Positions 26,835 to 39,829 are shown, counted from the stretch's first letter. The stretch: 64,000 bases of DNA from Coenobita brevimanus (GCA_032717465.1 CM064697.1:8897140-8961139); one strand, 5' to 3'. Made by a program: numbers and translations. Notes: generated by a model from the sequence alone, not told the origin.

Positions 26835-26848
26835 TTTTCTTTTATTCT
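26729..26848. repeat. Two-copy 60-bp tandem repeat (TC array + AT-rich cap)
   Basis: Two successive units, each a TC array of about 18 repeats followed by CATATATATTTTTCTTTTATT. The cap duplicated together with the microsatellite. Confidence 0.85.
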
Positions 26849-26849
26849 C

Positions 26850-28484
26850 AAATCCCACTCCTCTTGCCTCACCTCCCTGCAGCTCTGTCACTTACCATTT
26901 CCCTTCCATCTTTTCTCATATCACTTCCTTTTCCCAAACAGGAAGGACGGGTGAGAAGGGTCATCACAGAAAGCATTCAAAAGCAGATACTGAACTAAAT
27001 TTTAACTTTCGGTTACGTAATTCTGTAATTCACCATAATTTAAAATAATATATATGCCAATTTCGGACATTTAATTATAATAATAATATGAATAAGTGAA
27101 GTAGCAAATGGCTAATAATCACCTCTCCGTAGCACGTCTTGCAATATGCATACTATTCGAGTGGAAGAAATCCGTCTGAATGACACCTAAAAAAGGAAAT
27201 ATCAATAATAAAAATATTTCCCCTTGACGCTGTTTATGAAACTACTGTAATAATCGTAAACCATAATAACATGTCACTGTTCACCAATCTACTAATAAAG
27301 ACAAAAATAATGAAAATAACAATATATCTGCTCACTCTCTTACACTGCAGGTCATGGATTGCTCACATACACGACACTGAAGATGATGTATTGGCTGGCA
27401 CATGACACTCAAGGTTATCTCTGTAAATACTTGACAAGCCCAGTGGGAGAGGCAGGTGACACACAGACACACACACAGACTAACCCATAATCTCAATATT
27501 CAAAAGGAAGTCAAAGTTAGCATTGTAGCTTAACAAGTACAAAAACAAATCTTCTTAAGGCTTCCTCGTTTTTGGGCCACATTCTTCAAGACTAAAACTA
27601 AGAGATGCAATTAAGGTTTAAATACAACGATCAGAGCCGAGGGAAGAATAATAATAACAAACGATGTATTACTAGCTAGGGCATACATACATACATACAT
27701 ACATACATACATACATTCACACATACCCTATTTACACACAGCTGTCCTTGAACGTATATTAAGAGGATATAAAGTTCAAGGCTACTGCTCCTTATATATA
27801 TATATATATTTTATATTTATAACGTCCTCAATATTTCTGTCCCTGTACCGATTTGCACACATAAACCTCAATTACAGCGCTTCACTAAAACCGTAAAATT
27901 AACAACGCTGCTTTACAACCTTATGTATATTTTCTGTATTTTTTTTTTTAATTGAAGATTCTCAACGCCGATGAAGTTAGTGATAAACAATGCATATATC
28001 TCTGTTTCCTTTTCCACTGATCCGCTCACCGTGTCAGGTACAACCCAACCGCTTTTGCAAGTTCTCTCCTTAATGTACATACAGGTAGTTACTGCTCAAT
28101 TTATTATATGATTCAGGTACAGGTGTTCTGTTTGATGTACATATTGCGTTGCTTGAGTCTCGTGTCAGAGTCGGCCGGAAAATATAAGCCAGGGTAATCA
28201 GCGTTTCCCATGTACAAGAAAAAATTATACCTATCCACAGTGCTATGGCCGTATTCTTTAGCGCGTGATTATGAAGGGGAAGGCAAGCGCTTAAATTCTA
28301 TCTTCAATACATCTGAAGGGTTGGGATTTAATTAGCTATCATATAATTTTAGTTACACAGTGCAAACAGAAGCAAAATCAGACAAACCCCAGAAGCAACA
28401 TCGGACAAACTCATTTTTTTCCCCCTCACCATTTAAGACTTCAGTATACTGGGACTTGCCTTCCCCTACGTGATTCAGTTTTAA
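26850..28484. other. AT-rich interval, no gene recognised
   Basis: Complex AT-rich sequence with an (ATAC)n run at about 27688-27715 and a short TA run near 27795. Nothing coding or transposon-like was recognised. Confidence 0.6.
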
Positions 28485-28671
28485 CATCTTCACTACCAGA
28501 AGACTCTCTCGAAATCAGAAAAAGTGCATACGTAAAAATAACAAAAATATATCATAGTACTGAGGTTATTGGAGCTCATTTCTAATCCCATCACAACCAG
28601 ATATTTTTCCTATGACGAGTGTAAGAATCTGGAATGACTGACATCTAACCTAGGTCCTGGTAGTGAAGGGG
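28485..28671. mobile_element. piggyBac-like MITE with TTAA on both sides (187 bp)
   Basis: TTAA at 28481-28484 and 28672-28675 bracket an element starting CATCTTCACTACCAG and ending CTGGTAGTGAAGGGG. The inverted ends match for about 15 bp with two mismatches. This is the cleanest evidence for TTAA target duplication in the family. Confidence 0.78.
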
Positions 28672-28679
28672 TTAAGAAT

Positions 28680-30575
28680 ACGACCAGCAGACAGGTACCA
28701 ATTCAATGGGTCATCTCCCTCTCCCTTACAGTGTCCAGGGCTGAGGTTCAGGGATAAAAAATAATAAAAAAAAAAATTACCACCAACTGTATCTTGTAAC
28801 AAAAAACTTACCACCAACTGTATCTTGTAACTGACACTTTTATCCAGGAACAACAAGAGTTTACGTGAGAAATTTGTACACTCCCACTGTCCATCCAAGA
28901 AAAAAAAACATCTTAGTTATGAGATACTGTTGCTGGTAGGTTTTAGTTGTGAATCCGGAAAAGAAAGCCATCCTTACAGAATTTTGTGCAACAGTAAAAG
29001 AAACGTGAGAGGTGAAGCTAAAACACATCAACAGGTGATAAAAATCAATTAAATCCAAAGCACACACGGAAAAGCAATCAGGTGCAAGTCAAGCCAACGT
29101 GTGCTATCTCCTCGCGTGTCCCTCCCCCGTGTCCAGTGTCCAGCGTACGAAAAAAAATAAAAGCATGTGTAAATAAAGATAAATATAGAACAATAGCTTT
29201 AATAAAATAGACATGCAGTGTTTAATAAGTGGACATAAAAAAAATAAATTACAGTGACACAACTTTCCCTCGCTAAAAAAAAAAAATGCTGGAAAAAAGA
29301 AAATGGGAATAAGTCATGTAAAAAAGCGGGGAAACTAAAGAAAATATTACAGTCAGTGGTACACAAATACTCATTATATCGTGGCTCTCGATGTGACCGT
29401 AGGAATTTAATACATAAGGTGGAATTTCTATTTTGATTCAAGATGCATTTTCTTTTTTGTTATTTAATGAAACTCTGATATTTTAAGAGACTCGAGTCCG
29501 ACTAGAGCATTATATTTACCAAGTTAGCTAATAAAATGGTTTCTTGTACACTCCCTGGTTTCATTCTTATCTGTCCTTCCTTTACATAAAAATAAGAAAA
29601 AATACAATACATTCAAATTTACTGTTTAAACAATTAAACAAAGTATATCAAAAGTATTGCTCTGCACTGCCTTGCTATGACTTTTCTAAATACTGTATAA
29701 TCTCTACTAAGACTGGAAAAGGTATTTAACACATGCAGCTACCATATATTTAAAGAAAATCTAAATAGCCTACATATGTTTACGAGATTGCTACACTTAG
29801 ATGACGTAACACAAGTATTTTCTTGTTGCTATCAGTCGATTTATTTTAATTTAGCTTGAGAAATCTCCTTGGTAGCGAAGGGCTTAGTCAAGGCTGCTGT
29901 TATGATTAGGATGCTTAGGGTGGTGACACTGAAGTATTTTAAAAACAACTATTTACACAGAAAAGGCCAACTATCGACAAAATAAGGTCATAATATAATT
30001 CACACAAAAAACAGCAAACAGCAAAGTGAATTAAGAAGCATAAAAATATAGTAACAAGTAATACTGCACTGGGCAACGGAAGCTCTAACACCTTTTGTTT
30101 CTAAGCAAACCACACCAGATGAAAACTATATAAATAACACACAACAGAACAGATCAGCTCAACAGCATTATTCATAATTTGTTTTTCTTACTACCGAACC
30201 AATTAATTCAGTTTCGGGAAAATGAAACTAGTAAAGTTTCTCCTATGCTGAATGGAACTGTACGGAAAGAGTACGAAAAAAAGCAGCTGAGACGTCATCG
30301 CAGTGAATATGGTAAAGCTTGATAGGCAAAAAATACATCAATAAATAAATAACGTAGAAGAAAACACAAACCCTCCTCAGTCTGCAAAATTAAAGCCCAA
30401 GGAGAGAGACAACGGGCTGACACCGAGAGACAATCAAGATCCCCCTCCCTCACCCTACCTCTTCACTGGCCAGCACAGGTAAGGACAATAGTCTCATCAC
30501 CTAAGAATAAGAGCCTAAGGGCGAGAATAGGAAGGGAAGAGTGGGGAGCAAACATGAACAGACATAGTGGGGAAA
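28680..30575. other. AT-rich interval with possible MITE remnants
   Basis: A 30-bp direct duplication containing CTTACCACCAACTGTATC lies at about 28777-28830. MITE-family motifs appear at about 29835-29890 and 30189-30300. No gene recognised. Confidence 0.5.
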
Positions 30576-30578
30576 TAA

Positions 30579-30680
<102 letters not shown>

Positions 30681-30755
30681 CATACACAGTATGGTAAAAT
30701 CTACATGCCTAAAATATTACCCAAAAAACTACATACAAACAGCCTTAATACTTAA

Positions 30756-30758
<3 letters not shown>

Positions 30759-30796
<38 letters not shown>
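30759..30796. repeat. (CA)n microsatellite
   Basis: A perfect CA array of 19 units. Confidence 0.95.
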
Positions 30797-30797
<1 letters not shown>

Positions 30798-31029
30798 CGT
30801 AGGAAGCTAACACATATATAAGGTAAACGAAAAACTTAAAAAAATATGTATAACTCTCCCTCCATTTCCTTTTGCAACCGCACTCCAACACTTGGTTCCT
30901 TTTCTTATCACTGAAATTATAGGGAAATAACTGCCATACAGATAAGACAGAAGTAAAGCAAAACCAAAATATAAGGGAATGACAGTAATATGACTAAGAG
31001 TGACTAGAATACACACCGACGAAGAGAAA

Positions 31030-31910
31030 AGCAAATGGTGGTGATGATGGTATTGATGGGTAATGATGATGGTGAAAGGTGGTGGTGGTGGTGGTGGTGT
31101 TAGGAGGAGGTAAGGATGGCGTCGGTAGCTGCATCGAATAAGTGTGGTGATAATAAAGGGCGGTGGTGACTGTGGGATCAGTGATGATGAGGTGCTGGTC
31201 AGGTTAGTGATGGTCATAGTGATAATGACAGCATCAAAATTACTTGATTGTGGTGATAATGAACCACGTCATACAGGTGATGGTGAGGATGATAACAGTA
31301 GTACAGATGATGGTGGTGACGGAAGTGGTGATAGTGGTGGTAAAAAAAAAAAATGGTAGTAATAGCCTAGGTAGTGATGGCAAGATGGATGGCAAGTTTT
31401 CATTAGGACTAGTGGTGATGATTATTATGAAGATGATACTGGTAATGGTGATAATGGTGGCGGTTAAAACAGTAATGGTGATCATGATAATGGTGATGGT
31501 AAGAGTGACATTATGGATGGTGACAGTGCTGGTGATCAAGGTAGTGACACAGGTGGCGATCAAGGTAGTGATGGTGGTGCTAGTCGACACAGTGATGGTA
31601 CAGTAGCGATTATAACAGCAATGGGAATAAATGTATGGTGACAGAACTGATTACAATAATGATGTCGGCCGAGGTGGTGATTATGTGGTGGTAAAATTAT
31701 TATACACGATGATGATGATGATGAAAAAAAAGAAAAATAAGTAAAACAATGAAATACAGTTTTCTTGACGGTAGTGGGGGCTGACGAGGTGGTAAGGGTC
31801 GTGGTGGTGGCAAGACGTGTAGCACAGAATATAAGGAAAGGTGGTCGTAGCAGTAACGATGGTGGTAATAATGACAGTTTGACGTTATATAAAGCGACAA
31901 CGACTAGGGC
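31030..31910. repeat. Imperfect GAT/GGT trinucleotide-rich region
   Basis: About 900 bp dominated by GGT, GAT and AAT units with interruptions, such as GGTGATGATGG and (GGT)6 near 31080. Val/Ile/Met- or Thr/Ile-rich open frames arise from the period-3 composition and are not genes. Confidence 0.82.
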
Positions 31911-31979
31911 GAAATAAATGTATGTGAGAATATTCTGATTATAGTGACTAACAGTGATGGGGTGATAAAGATTACGAAG

Positions 31980-32309
31980 ACTATCTATCTATCTATTGTC
32001 AATCGCCATAATCCCTTAAGGGGTGGCCATTTGACTTTGAGTTATTTGTTTGACGGGGAGAGGCACTAACCCTCCACCAACCCACTTGCTGACACGTAGG
32101 GAGCACGTATGATTTGGTTATATGGTTACCACCCAGCGTTGAAAATTGTTTCTTGGCTTACAGGAAACCATTTGGCTTGTCACTCAATGTAAAGCCACCT
32201 GTAAAGGAAAGAAAAGCAATAAGTGACAAGAGAGATGGGAGAAATAGGAAGAGAGGACGACAGGCACAGAAAAAGAATGATAAAGGCTAAGGAAGAAGTA
32301 GGCAGCACC
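31980..32309 (-). mobile_element. ATAG-tailed retroelement (SINE-like), copy B, inverted
   Basis: Reverse-complement copy of the 13324-13660 element. It starts on the + strand with the tail complement CTATCTATCTATCTATTG and ends at GGCAGCACCA. Internal landmarks are GGGGTGGCCATTTGACTTTG, CCTCCACCAACCCACTTG and GCTTGTCACTCAATGTAAAG. The match runs over the entire unit with scattered substitutions. Confidence 0.78.
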
Positions 32310-32936
32310 ATGGCAGTAAAAATGATGGTTATGGTGGGAAAGGTGATAATTTTGAGTGACTGACGACTGTGAGTAGCATTGTGTTGACGGTTATGAGTGT
32401 ACTGATGATGATTATGTTGTGGTGGAGGTAGAGTTCCTTCACCTCAACTTGGCCCAAATTTACGTCCTTTTGATGCTTATTTCACAGAGCTCAGTGGCAA
32501 AAAAGACAATGCTACGGCTCTATAATATTCCTCAGGACCACTTTGTGACGACCATCGCCTATTGATAATCTACTGTAACACCTCAGTATTCAAGATGTAG
32601 GGTGTTAATTTTAGTCCAAGTTAGAGAGAGAGGGGAAAAAGTATACTGATGACAAGAAAAATAAAAGACGATAATATTAAGGATGTGTAGATTTAAAATG
32701 GCTGTGGGAAGAGAGGATGTTGACTCTGCTGATGGGAATAAGAAATAAGGATAGTTTTGTTGGTATGATAATTAGGTACCATGTCAAGGGAAATGGTCGT
32801 GATGATCAGAGTGGCGATAACAATGATAAGGGGATAATTAGTACAAATGGTGGAGTTTAGTGATGCTGAAGCAGATAAGACTAATACTGATGACAAATGG
32901 CTTACGACTAATGAGGGTGATAACAGCAATGGTTTA
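32310..32936. other. Mixed interval, no gene
   Basis: AT-rich, GAT-biased sequence between two retroelements. Nothing recognised. Confidence 0.5.
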
Positions 32937-33427
32937 TCTATCTATCTCTCTATCTATTGCCTGTCGCCGCATCCTGAGACAGCTGTCTCGACTAACAGCC
33001 CGTCTTCCACTCCAGGAACTTACCTCTTCTCCTCGTTCGCTGGCTTTCTTTCTCCAATCAACCATCCATCTCTTATACACTCCTCAACCTCAGTTCCTCA
33101 CTCACCGTTTTCTCCTACAGTCGAATCACCTTAGAACATTTCTCTTATTTTCCTCACTATATGAACATCTACACCACACTCACCAAATTCCCATTCATAT
33201 ACTCATCTATCCTTCCGTGTCACGCAATACGCACATGAGGAATATGACGCCGGACTTGCCAACATTTACTTGTACATTACTCATGCAACCTACAACATTC
33301 CTCTACGAGATTCTGTAACTTCGTCTCATCTGCTATCATCACAGCATCATCTTCAAACATTAGTACAGAGAATTCCCACTTATTACTCCTTCTTTTTAAG
33401 AACTATTACTGTACCAATTAACCTAGT
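32937..33427 (-). pseudogene. LINE reverse transcriptase, 3' part (catalytic block onward), decayed
   Basis: On the minus strand, KWEFSVLMFEDDAVMIADE is followed by LQNLVEECCRLHE. This is the catalytic block of a LINE reverse transcriptase with FEDD where FADD is expected (codons at about 33346-33357), so the copy is probably inactive. After a stop, another frame continues with VNVGKSGVIF (about 33240-33269), the block that normally follows. The 3' side ends near 32937-32973 in an ATAG-type tail (complement TCTATCTATTGCC). It aligns as the continuation of the fragment at 33857-34080, from which it is separated by a dispersed repeat. Confidence 0.75.
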
Positions 33428-33856
33428 TCTCTCCGACAAGTAGAATATGTTTTCCCTGTTTATTTATTTGTTTGTTTGTCTGTTAACAGGATTACTCAAA
33501 AACTAAAACAGAGATTTGGGCCAAATTTGGTGGGTAGATAGCCCATGTTCCATGGAACAATCGATTAACTTTGGTACCGATGTCTGTTAGTTTGTTTGTC
33601 CGTTAGCAGGATTACTCAAAAACTGAAAGAGAAGTTTGGACCTCATTTGGTGGGTAGATAGCCCACGTCCCAGTGAACAATTGATTAACTTTTGGGACAG
33701 ATCCGGATCGTATTACAGATTCTGAATCGGTAAACACGTTTTACGAAATCCTAATCAATGATGAGAAAACCTAACCCATTATGAAGAGTGGTTTGGAAAT
33801 TACGTTGCCCTTGTCGGAGAGGTGCGCTCCACTGAATGCCCCTCTAGTTTTTATCT
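33428..33856 (+). mobile_element. Dispersed repeat inserted in the LINE pseudogene
   Basis: It begins near CTCTCCGACAAG, includes GTTAACAGGATTACTCAAAA and, as a second unit, GTTAGCAGGATTACTCAAAA. Each unit is followed by TTTGGTGGGTAGATAGCCCA. It closes with CCTTGTCGGAGAGGTGCGC and GCCCCTCTAG. It belongs to the same superfamily as 8840-9430. Its position between two collinear LINE fragments marks it as the younger insertion. Confidence 0.72.
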
Positions 33857-34080
33857 AACTCATCATTCCACTTAAACACACATTAAGCGGCCATGGTGAC
33901 ATGACAAAGCCCTTTTTCAGTCCAAGAGACAAACTAAACCTCTTACTCAACGCACCAGCCACGCTCGCAGAAGTCTTTGCTCCATCATACTGTTTACGCT
34001 CAAGAGACAAGAGAGCTTTGAGCAATTTACCTCTTAATACCTTCCACAAAGCATGCCGGGTTACAATACCATATACGGTA
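33857..34080 (-). pseudogene. LINE reverse transcriptase, 5' part of fragment
   Basis: The minus strand encodes ALWKVLRGKLLKALLSLERK and, further on, GLKKGFVMSPWPLNV (about 33880-33923). This is the reverse-transcriptase motif block that in many LINEs reads GLRQGC followed by a SP core. The frame stops right at the junction with the inserted repeat. Upstream on the minus strand it runs into a T-run (34107-34135 on the + strand as A). The expected continuation, the catalytic FADD block, is found at 33427 and below. Confidence 0.78.
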
Positions 34081-34104
34081 CCTTCTCCAGCTCTGTTAAT
34101 GCTA

Positions 34105-34106
<2 letters not shown>

Positions 34107-34135
<29 letters not shown>
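34107..34135. repeat. Poly(A) run, about 29 bp
   Basis: Uninterrupted A-run on the + strand inside the LINE pseudogene region. It may mark a retroposed insertion or be slippage. Confidence 0.9.
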
Positions 34136-34139
<4 letters not shown>

Positions 34140-34228
34140 ACTACCAAATGTGTGTTTCCGAGACAATTCGGTACAAACATCGGCTCATCACATCGGATTG
34201 AAGGGATAACACTCTCAGCCTCATATGA

Positions 34229-34550
34229 TCCAAAGCTGAATTAGAGGGGCACTCAGTGGAGCGCATCTCTCCGACAAGGGCAACGTTATTTCCAAACCAC
34301 TCTTCCAAATGGGTTAGGTTTTCTCATCACTGATTAGGGTTTCGCAGAAAGTGTTTTCCTGGCCCAGAATCTGTAATACGATTCGGATCGGTCCCAAAAG
34401 TTAATCGATTGTTCTCTGGGACATGGGCTACCTACTCACCTAATTTGGTCCAAATCTCTCTTTTAGTTTTTGAGTAATCCTGCTAACAGGCAAACAAACA
34501 AACAAACTAACAAACATGGGTGAAACATATTTTCCGTGTCAGAGAGAATA
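34229..34550 (-). mobile_element. Dispersed repeat, inverted partner copy
   Basis: Reverse-complement relative of 33428-33856: GAGGGGCACTCAGTGGAGCG, CTCTCCGACAAGGGCAACG, then GAGTAATCCTGCTAACAGG. The pair forms an inverted repeat around the 370-bp LINE core. Confidence 0.75.
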
Positions 34551-34904
34551 AAATCGTTTGGCGTTCTCTGGAATTGAATACTACAGTCATCCCGACCATG
34601 ATAAGGGTTACCAGTACCACTATGAACGCCCAGGCTCCTATAACTCACTCAGCTAAATAAAATCACCTGGCATTAATACAAAACGAGGAAGGAGGCAACC
34701 ATGATAGGGATGGCAGTTATGATGATGCAGATGAGATGTAGTGGAAATAATAAGCAGCATCAACACAGGCTAACACCATCAACACTCAACATACCTACGA
34801 AAACTTAAAAAGGAACACATAAGGTGGGGTAGAGGATCAGGATATTCTCTACTTAACTATAGTCATTCAATGTGTCTATGGTCAAAACAGTTCAGATATA
34901 AATT

Positions 34905-34906
<2 letters not shown>

Positions 34907-34969
<63 letters not shown>
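34907..34969. repeat. (CA)n microsatellite
   Basis: A perfect CA array of about 31 units. Confidence 0.96.
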
Positions 34970-34973
<4 letters not shown>

Positions 34974-35130
34974 AATATGCTAGATAATATATATATATTT
35001 TTTTATAACAGAACAGAGGAAGGAAAAAAATAATCTCAAAAACTTCACTGATAATTTTTTAACAAAACAACAAAGTCTTACGACCACTGACTGTTGGGTC
35101 ATTTTTTGCCCAGGTTCATAATAAAATTTC

Positions 35131-35170
<40 letters not shown>
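35131..35170. repeat. (GA)n microsatellite
   Basis: GA array of about 19 units. The surrounding 34551-36160 is AT-rich with no recognised gene. Confidence 0.94.
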
Positions 35171-35172
<2 letters not shown>

Positions 35173-35691
35173 AACAACAAGCAAAGGACGAATGATAACA
35201 ACTTCAAAACAGATAACTAGTGAATCAGCGAGTTAGATAATTTCCACAGACCTCCCTTAAAAAAAAAAAAAAAAAAGTCACAGCACTATACACAATATAG
35301 TCAAAACTCACACAAACATGGGTATAGGAAATAAAGACGCGAATACAAAATAATGAGTAAGGGCAGGGATTAAACCAACTAGCGCTGAGTACGCAGTTAC
35401 GTGTACCTGAACAGCAACAGAGGTAAACACAGACACGGTAAGGGCTGGAGACGACACCCACGAGGCTATACAGAAAGTCATATAGTGAAATCAATTAGAG
35501 TAACGGTACTTTCCACTTGAAGAATTTAACGGTGGAATTTGTAACGGCAGACGAAAGGATGGAAAGTCAGGAATACGCTACATGCAATTTAGTTATCCAG
35601 CCTTATGCTTTAAATCGTGAACAGTAAAGAGACTATCATTTTTGTTCTCATGCTTTGTGTGCACGCGTGTAAGGAAATAAATTAAAGATTA

Positions 35692-35693
<2 letters not shown>

Positions 35694-35751
<58 letters not shown>
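35694..35751. repeat. (TG)n microsatellite
   Basis: A perfect TG array of about 28 units. Confidence 0.96.
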
Positions 35752-35752
<1 letters not shown>

Positions 35753-36169
35753 TGGAAAAAGTCTTCCTGTGTAAATTCTGCATTCCATGTAAGAAACCTG
35801 ACTTCAGTAATGCTTGCCGCAGTGAAAGCAACTAATAACGAATCAGTATTAGTAGAAAACATTGAAACGACAGGAATGAGAGAGAGGAAAGAGAAAGGAG
35901 ACTTGTGGGGGGAGGAGGGGAGGGTGTCAAAAGGCCAGTTGGATTTGGTGGCATTTTTATGTTTGGACTTCCACGTTCCTCCACATGGCGTAAAAAGTTA
36001 TAATGCATAAACCATAAATGTAGTCCCAAGAATGATAATAAAAAATAAAAATATCCGTAAACGACAGTAATAACCCCCTATTTCTCGCTAAACTGCCATG
36101 ACGAAGGCCTCTATAAAGAAAATGTGGAGGGGGCACCGCGCCCTCTCATCACAAAAATGGACGAGGGAA

Positions 36170-37260
36170 TACAGCCCCTTACAAGCTGGTATAGACCACT
36201 TAACATCTGCCATTCCTTACTTGATTCCACCTACCTTCTCTCTTCCCACGTCTTCTTTCACCCACGCATCCATCTTGTCTCCCCCATTTCTTACTAAGCA
36301 CCTACCTCCCATCGCTCAATTCCACCAACTCTCTCCCTTCAATCTTCCTTTCCTGCACCCCCCAGACCCTACTTCTTTCTCTTCCTCATTCACTCTACAT
36401 CCCTACACCTTGCCTTCCATCCTATCCCCACCGACCCTTCCTGTCACCCTACACCTAGCCTCTCTCTGTCTCTCTTTGTCTCTGTCTCTGTCTCTCTCTA
36501 TTCCATCAATCCTTTCTTTATATTTTCCTTTCCTCTCTCCTACCTATCCTCTGCCCCCCCTTCCATCTAATTTCCCTGCCTCCTCTCACTTACCAGTATC
36601 CTTCTTGGTTCCCTTCTATCTACCCTCTCCTTCTACCTTCTCTTTTGCCCTTCTATTTACAAACTCTCTTTCCTTTCCATCTACATTTCCTGTCCCCCTC
36701 TACTTAATCTTCTAATCTACCATCATTTTCGTCCACCTACATACCTTCTCAATGTTCTTTTCTCCCCTTTCCTATTTATCCTCCCTCCTTCCCTCCTCTC
36801 TTTCTCACCTATCTACTTTCTCAGTCTCTTTCTGTCCATCCTCTCTGCCATCTCTCCCTCCCTCCCTCTCTCCTTACCTTCAAAATCTCCCTCTCCTCCC
36901 TTGCACCAACCTATCTTATCAGTTTTCTTTCCTTCCTCTCTCCCACTTACCCTCTTCTGCACCTACCGACTTTATCAGTCATTATTTTTCCTTTCCCTCC
37001 CTCCTACCTACCCATCACACTTAGTTTCCTTCCTTCCTGGTTCCATTCTGTCTCCACTAACAACCTACCTCTTAAGTGCCTCTTTCTTCCTCCTTTCTGT
37101 CTATCTTACCTTCCTTCCTGTCATCTTTCCTTCCCTCTCTCTCTCTCATCCTAAACTCTCAGTCCTATCCTTCCTCCCTACCTCCTCTCTACGTACCCTC
37201 TTTACCCCCTTCTCTCTGGATATACCACTTTCTCCCTCCCACTTCCATCTTCCCTAAGCC
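36170..37260. repeat. Pyrimidine-rich block
   Basis: About 1.1 kb of C/T-rich + strand with recurrent CTACCTACC, CTTTCCTTCC and TCTCTCTGTC. Ser/Pro/Leu-rich frames are composition artefacts. Confidence 0.85.
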
Positions 37261-37429
37261 TTACCTCTCGCTAATGGGGAATAACGGCGGGGGAAGATGG
37301 AAATGAGAGAACCTGGTCATGGTACCATTGGCTGGGTGTCCATTTCAAGGCCTCTTCCAACCTTCATTTCACCTTCCAACGTCACCCAATCAGACGCGAC
37401 AACACACTCAGGTGCAACTTTACGCTCAG

Positions 37430-37960
37430 ATGTTATGATGGGGATGGGCACTGAAGAGAGGGAGAGGGAATGAGGGGCAGAAGACAGATGGGCAGTATTA
37501 AAGAGGGTTAAGGAAAGGGGAAAGGGAATGGCGCAGGATATGGGAAGGTAACGCAAGAACTGTAATTTTGATAAATGGAGTGAGTAGGCAGAATTCTGAT
37601 GTCAAACTGTCTAAGAGTAATAACAAGGGAAAAGCAATGAGAATAGACCGAAACTTAAGAAATGGTAGGAGTTAAAGTGAAAAGAAAGAAACGAAGGAGG
37701 AAACGAAGGAAATGCAGGGGTTACAGGGAAGAGGGAGTAATAGAGGAGGAAAGCGAAAAGGATGGAGGAGTGGGAAGAGAATAAATTAAAACGAGGCAGC
37801 AAAGAAAGGCATATATGAATACGTAGGGCAACGAGACAAGTAAGTTATAGAGGAAATAATAGAAAGGGATGACGATAAAAGGTAAGAAAAAAAGAAAAGA
37901 AAAAAAGGAAATTATAAAGAGCGTTAATGCCGGATACAATTACTGAACAAGGCCAGTGCT
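37430..37960. repeat. Purine-rich block
   Basis: A/G-rich + strand paired with the pyrimidine block upstream across a 170-bp mixed spacer. Confidence 0.8.
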
Positions 37961-39745
37961 CGGTACCAGGCAATCGGGAAAGAAAGTTGAAACAAAGATG
38001 AAGAAGTAGCATAAAAATACAGTGTAGAGATAAAACAACACGATAAAATATGCAAGACAGGGGTTAGGGAAAAACAGATAATGGAAGTTAAATAACAGAC
38101 ACAGTAGAAGTAAAAAACGAGGAAGACAGTGAATTTAACTACTCCTTATCACACATTCAAAGCAGATTCCAAACATTCCAGAAGCCGACATCTTTCCTAC
38201 TCTAAGGGATCTCGAGGACACTATACAGCTCCCAATATGTATGGCTGGTCTTCAGGGCTACAGGCTCACTTCTCTCCTACCATTAACAAGTGGTCTCTCT
38301 GCTTACTGTCAATATTCTCCGTTTGTGTTCTACTGTCTCTCTGGCGTCTTTGCAGCAGTCTATGAGCACCAGCCTATGGCACCGTGGTGATGCTAACCGC
38401 CAGGACTTTTTATTGTAGATTTTAACAGGCATCAATCACATAATTATCTCCATTTTGCACCCGTTAAAAAATCTCAGACGCTGTTCTGAAAGCATCTTCA
38501 AAAATCTCGTTACTGCACTACAGTTAACAATCTGCGTGAGTCAATTCTCTCGTCTACCCCGACAAATGCTTCACATCACACCTTTGACCTCGTTCGAGAG
38601 GGGAAAAAAATGACAGTTTTCAACCGTGTAACCAAAGTTTAGCTGCTTCTTCAATCTCTCGTCTTGCAAGAAAGCTGAAAGCTTATCATAAAACAAAGTC
38701 CTTATATGCACCTCTCCCTTAATAAATCAAATTCTCCGCATAGGTTCCGAATGGACTCTTAAATGGTGCCCATTTTGCATAATTTATTTTCACACCCTAC
38801 AGTCGCGTCTACAAGGACTGAAGCGAAACCTTCCCTACTGCAAATAACTTATAAAAGATTCCTGACCGCCTGTGATGTATAAGCTTTAAAGCTATTGCCG
38901 CAATTGTAAATCCTTTAACCTGTTGGGTACCATCGTTGTGGTTCTCAGAGATGTGACCTTTCATACACTCATTATTCATTATATGCTTTATCAACAACAT
39001 GGTTACCCACATACCCATTCTTCATTATTTCCACTGTCACTCATTCTTCACTTTCACTACTAACTCCTTCAGCACTCTGCCTGCATGATTCACTAGATAA
39101 CTGACGGTAGCTTCTGATCTGTCCGATACATTTACTTGAATATTGTAATTCCTCGTGGACATAAAAACAGAGATACATATAACATTACATCTACGTATCT
39201 GTTAGTGGGTCTCACTGATTTCTTCATTTTATCAGTACACAATTCAAATCCTTTATATTTTACCATTATAATCACGGCGGGCTTTCTCGTTACGTTCTTC
39301 ATGTGACAGTAATTGACATCTCCAGGTAGACCCGTTTCTAAGATGGCAAGTAATGTCGAATAAAGGCAGATTTCACTGTTCCTTTACTCCAGTTATTCCC
39401 TCTACACACGTCTCACTCTCTCCCGTTAGAGATACAATGTGTGTTAATCTGTACGTTACGTAGGCAACTAGAGGAGACACCTGTTCAACTCTTCTCTTTC
39501 TGCTTTCTATCTCAACCGTGGTGCTGCCTTTGTTTTATGAGTAACAAACATAATTCACTACTCTTTATTTCTTATCCTCAATTTCTAGGCCACCATATAC
39601 ACAATTATTTCTCTCTGGAACAAATTTCGCCATCCCCTATCCTCTACCTACTCAGATACTTTGAGGAAAGAAAAATAGATTTAGCTTGCTTTATCCTTTT
39701 TTCTGGATGACAACTTGACTGTACTGGTACGGACACGGACGGATA

Positions 39746-39750
<5 letters not shown>
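37961..39750. other. Mixed AT-rich interval, no gene recognised
   Basis: Complex sequence without long open frames or known transposon ends. I see nothing I can name. Confidence 0.5.

Positions 39751-39813
<63 letters not shown>
39751..39813. repeat. (AC)n microsatellite
   Basis: A perfect AC array of about 31 units. Confidence 0.96.
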
Positions 39814-39818
<5 letters not shown>

Positions 39819-39829
39819 AGGCAAAAACC

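Noticed and set aside
31144..31606. Val/Ile/Met-rich and Thr/Ile-rich frames of about 115-120 codons
   Set aside because: Translations of an imperfect GAT/GGT trinucleotide region, open on both strands.
38320..38800. A possible decayed coding segment on the + strand
   Set aside because: The frame is broken by many stops and I could not match any conserved motif in order.
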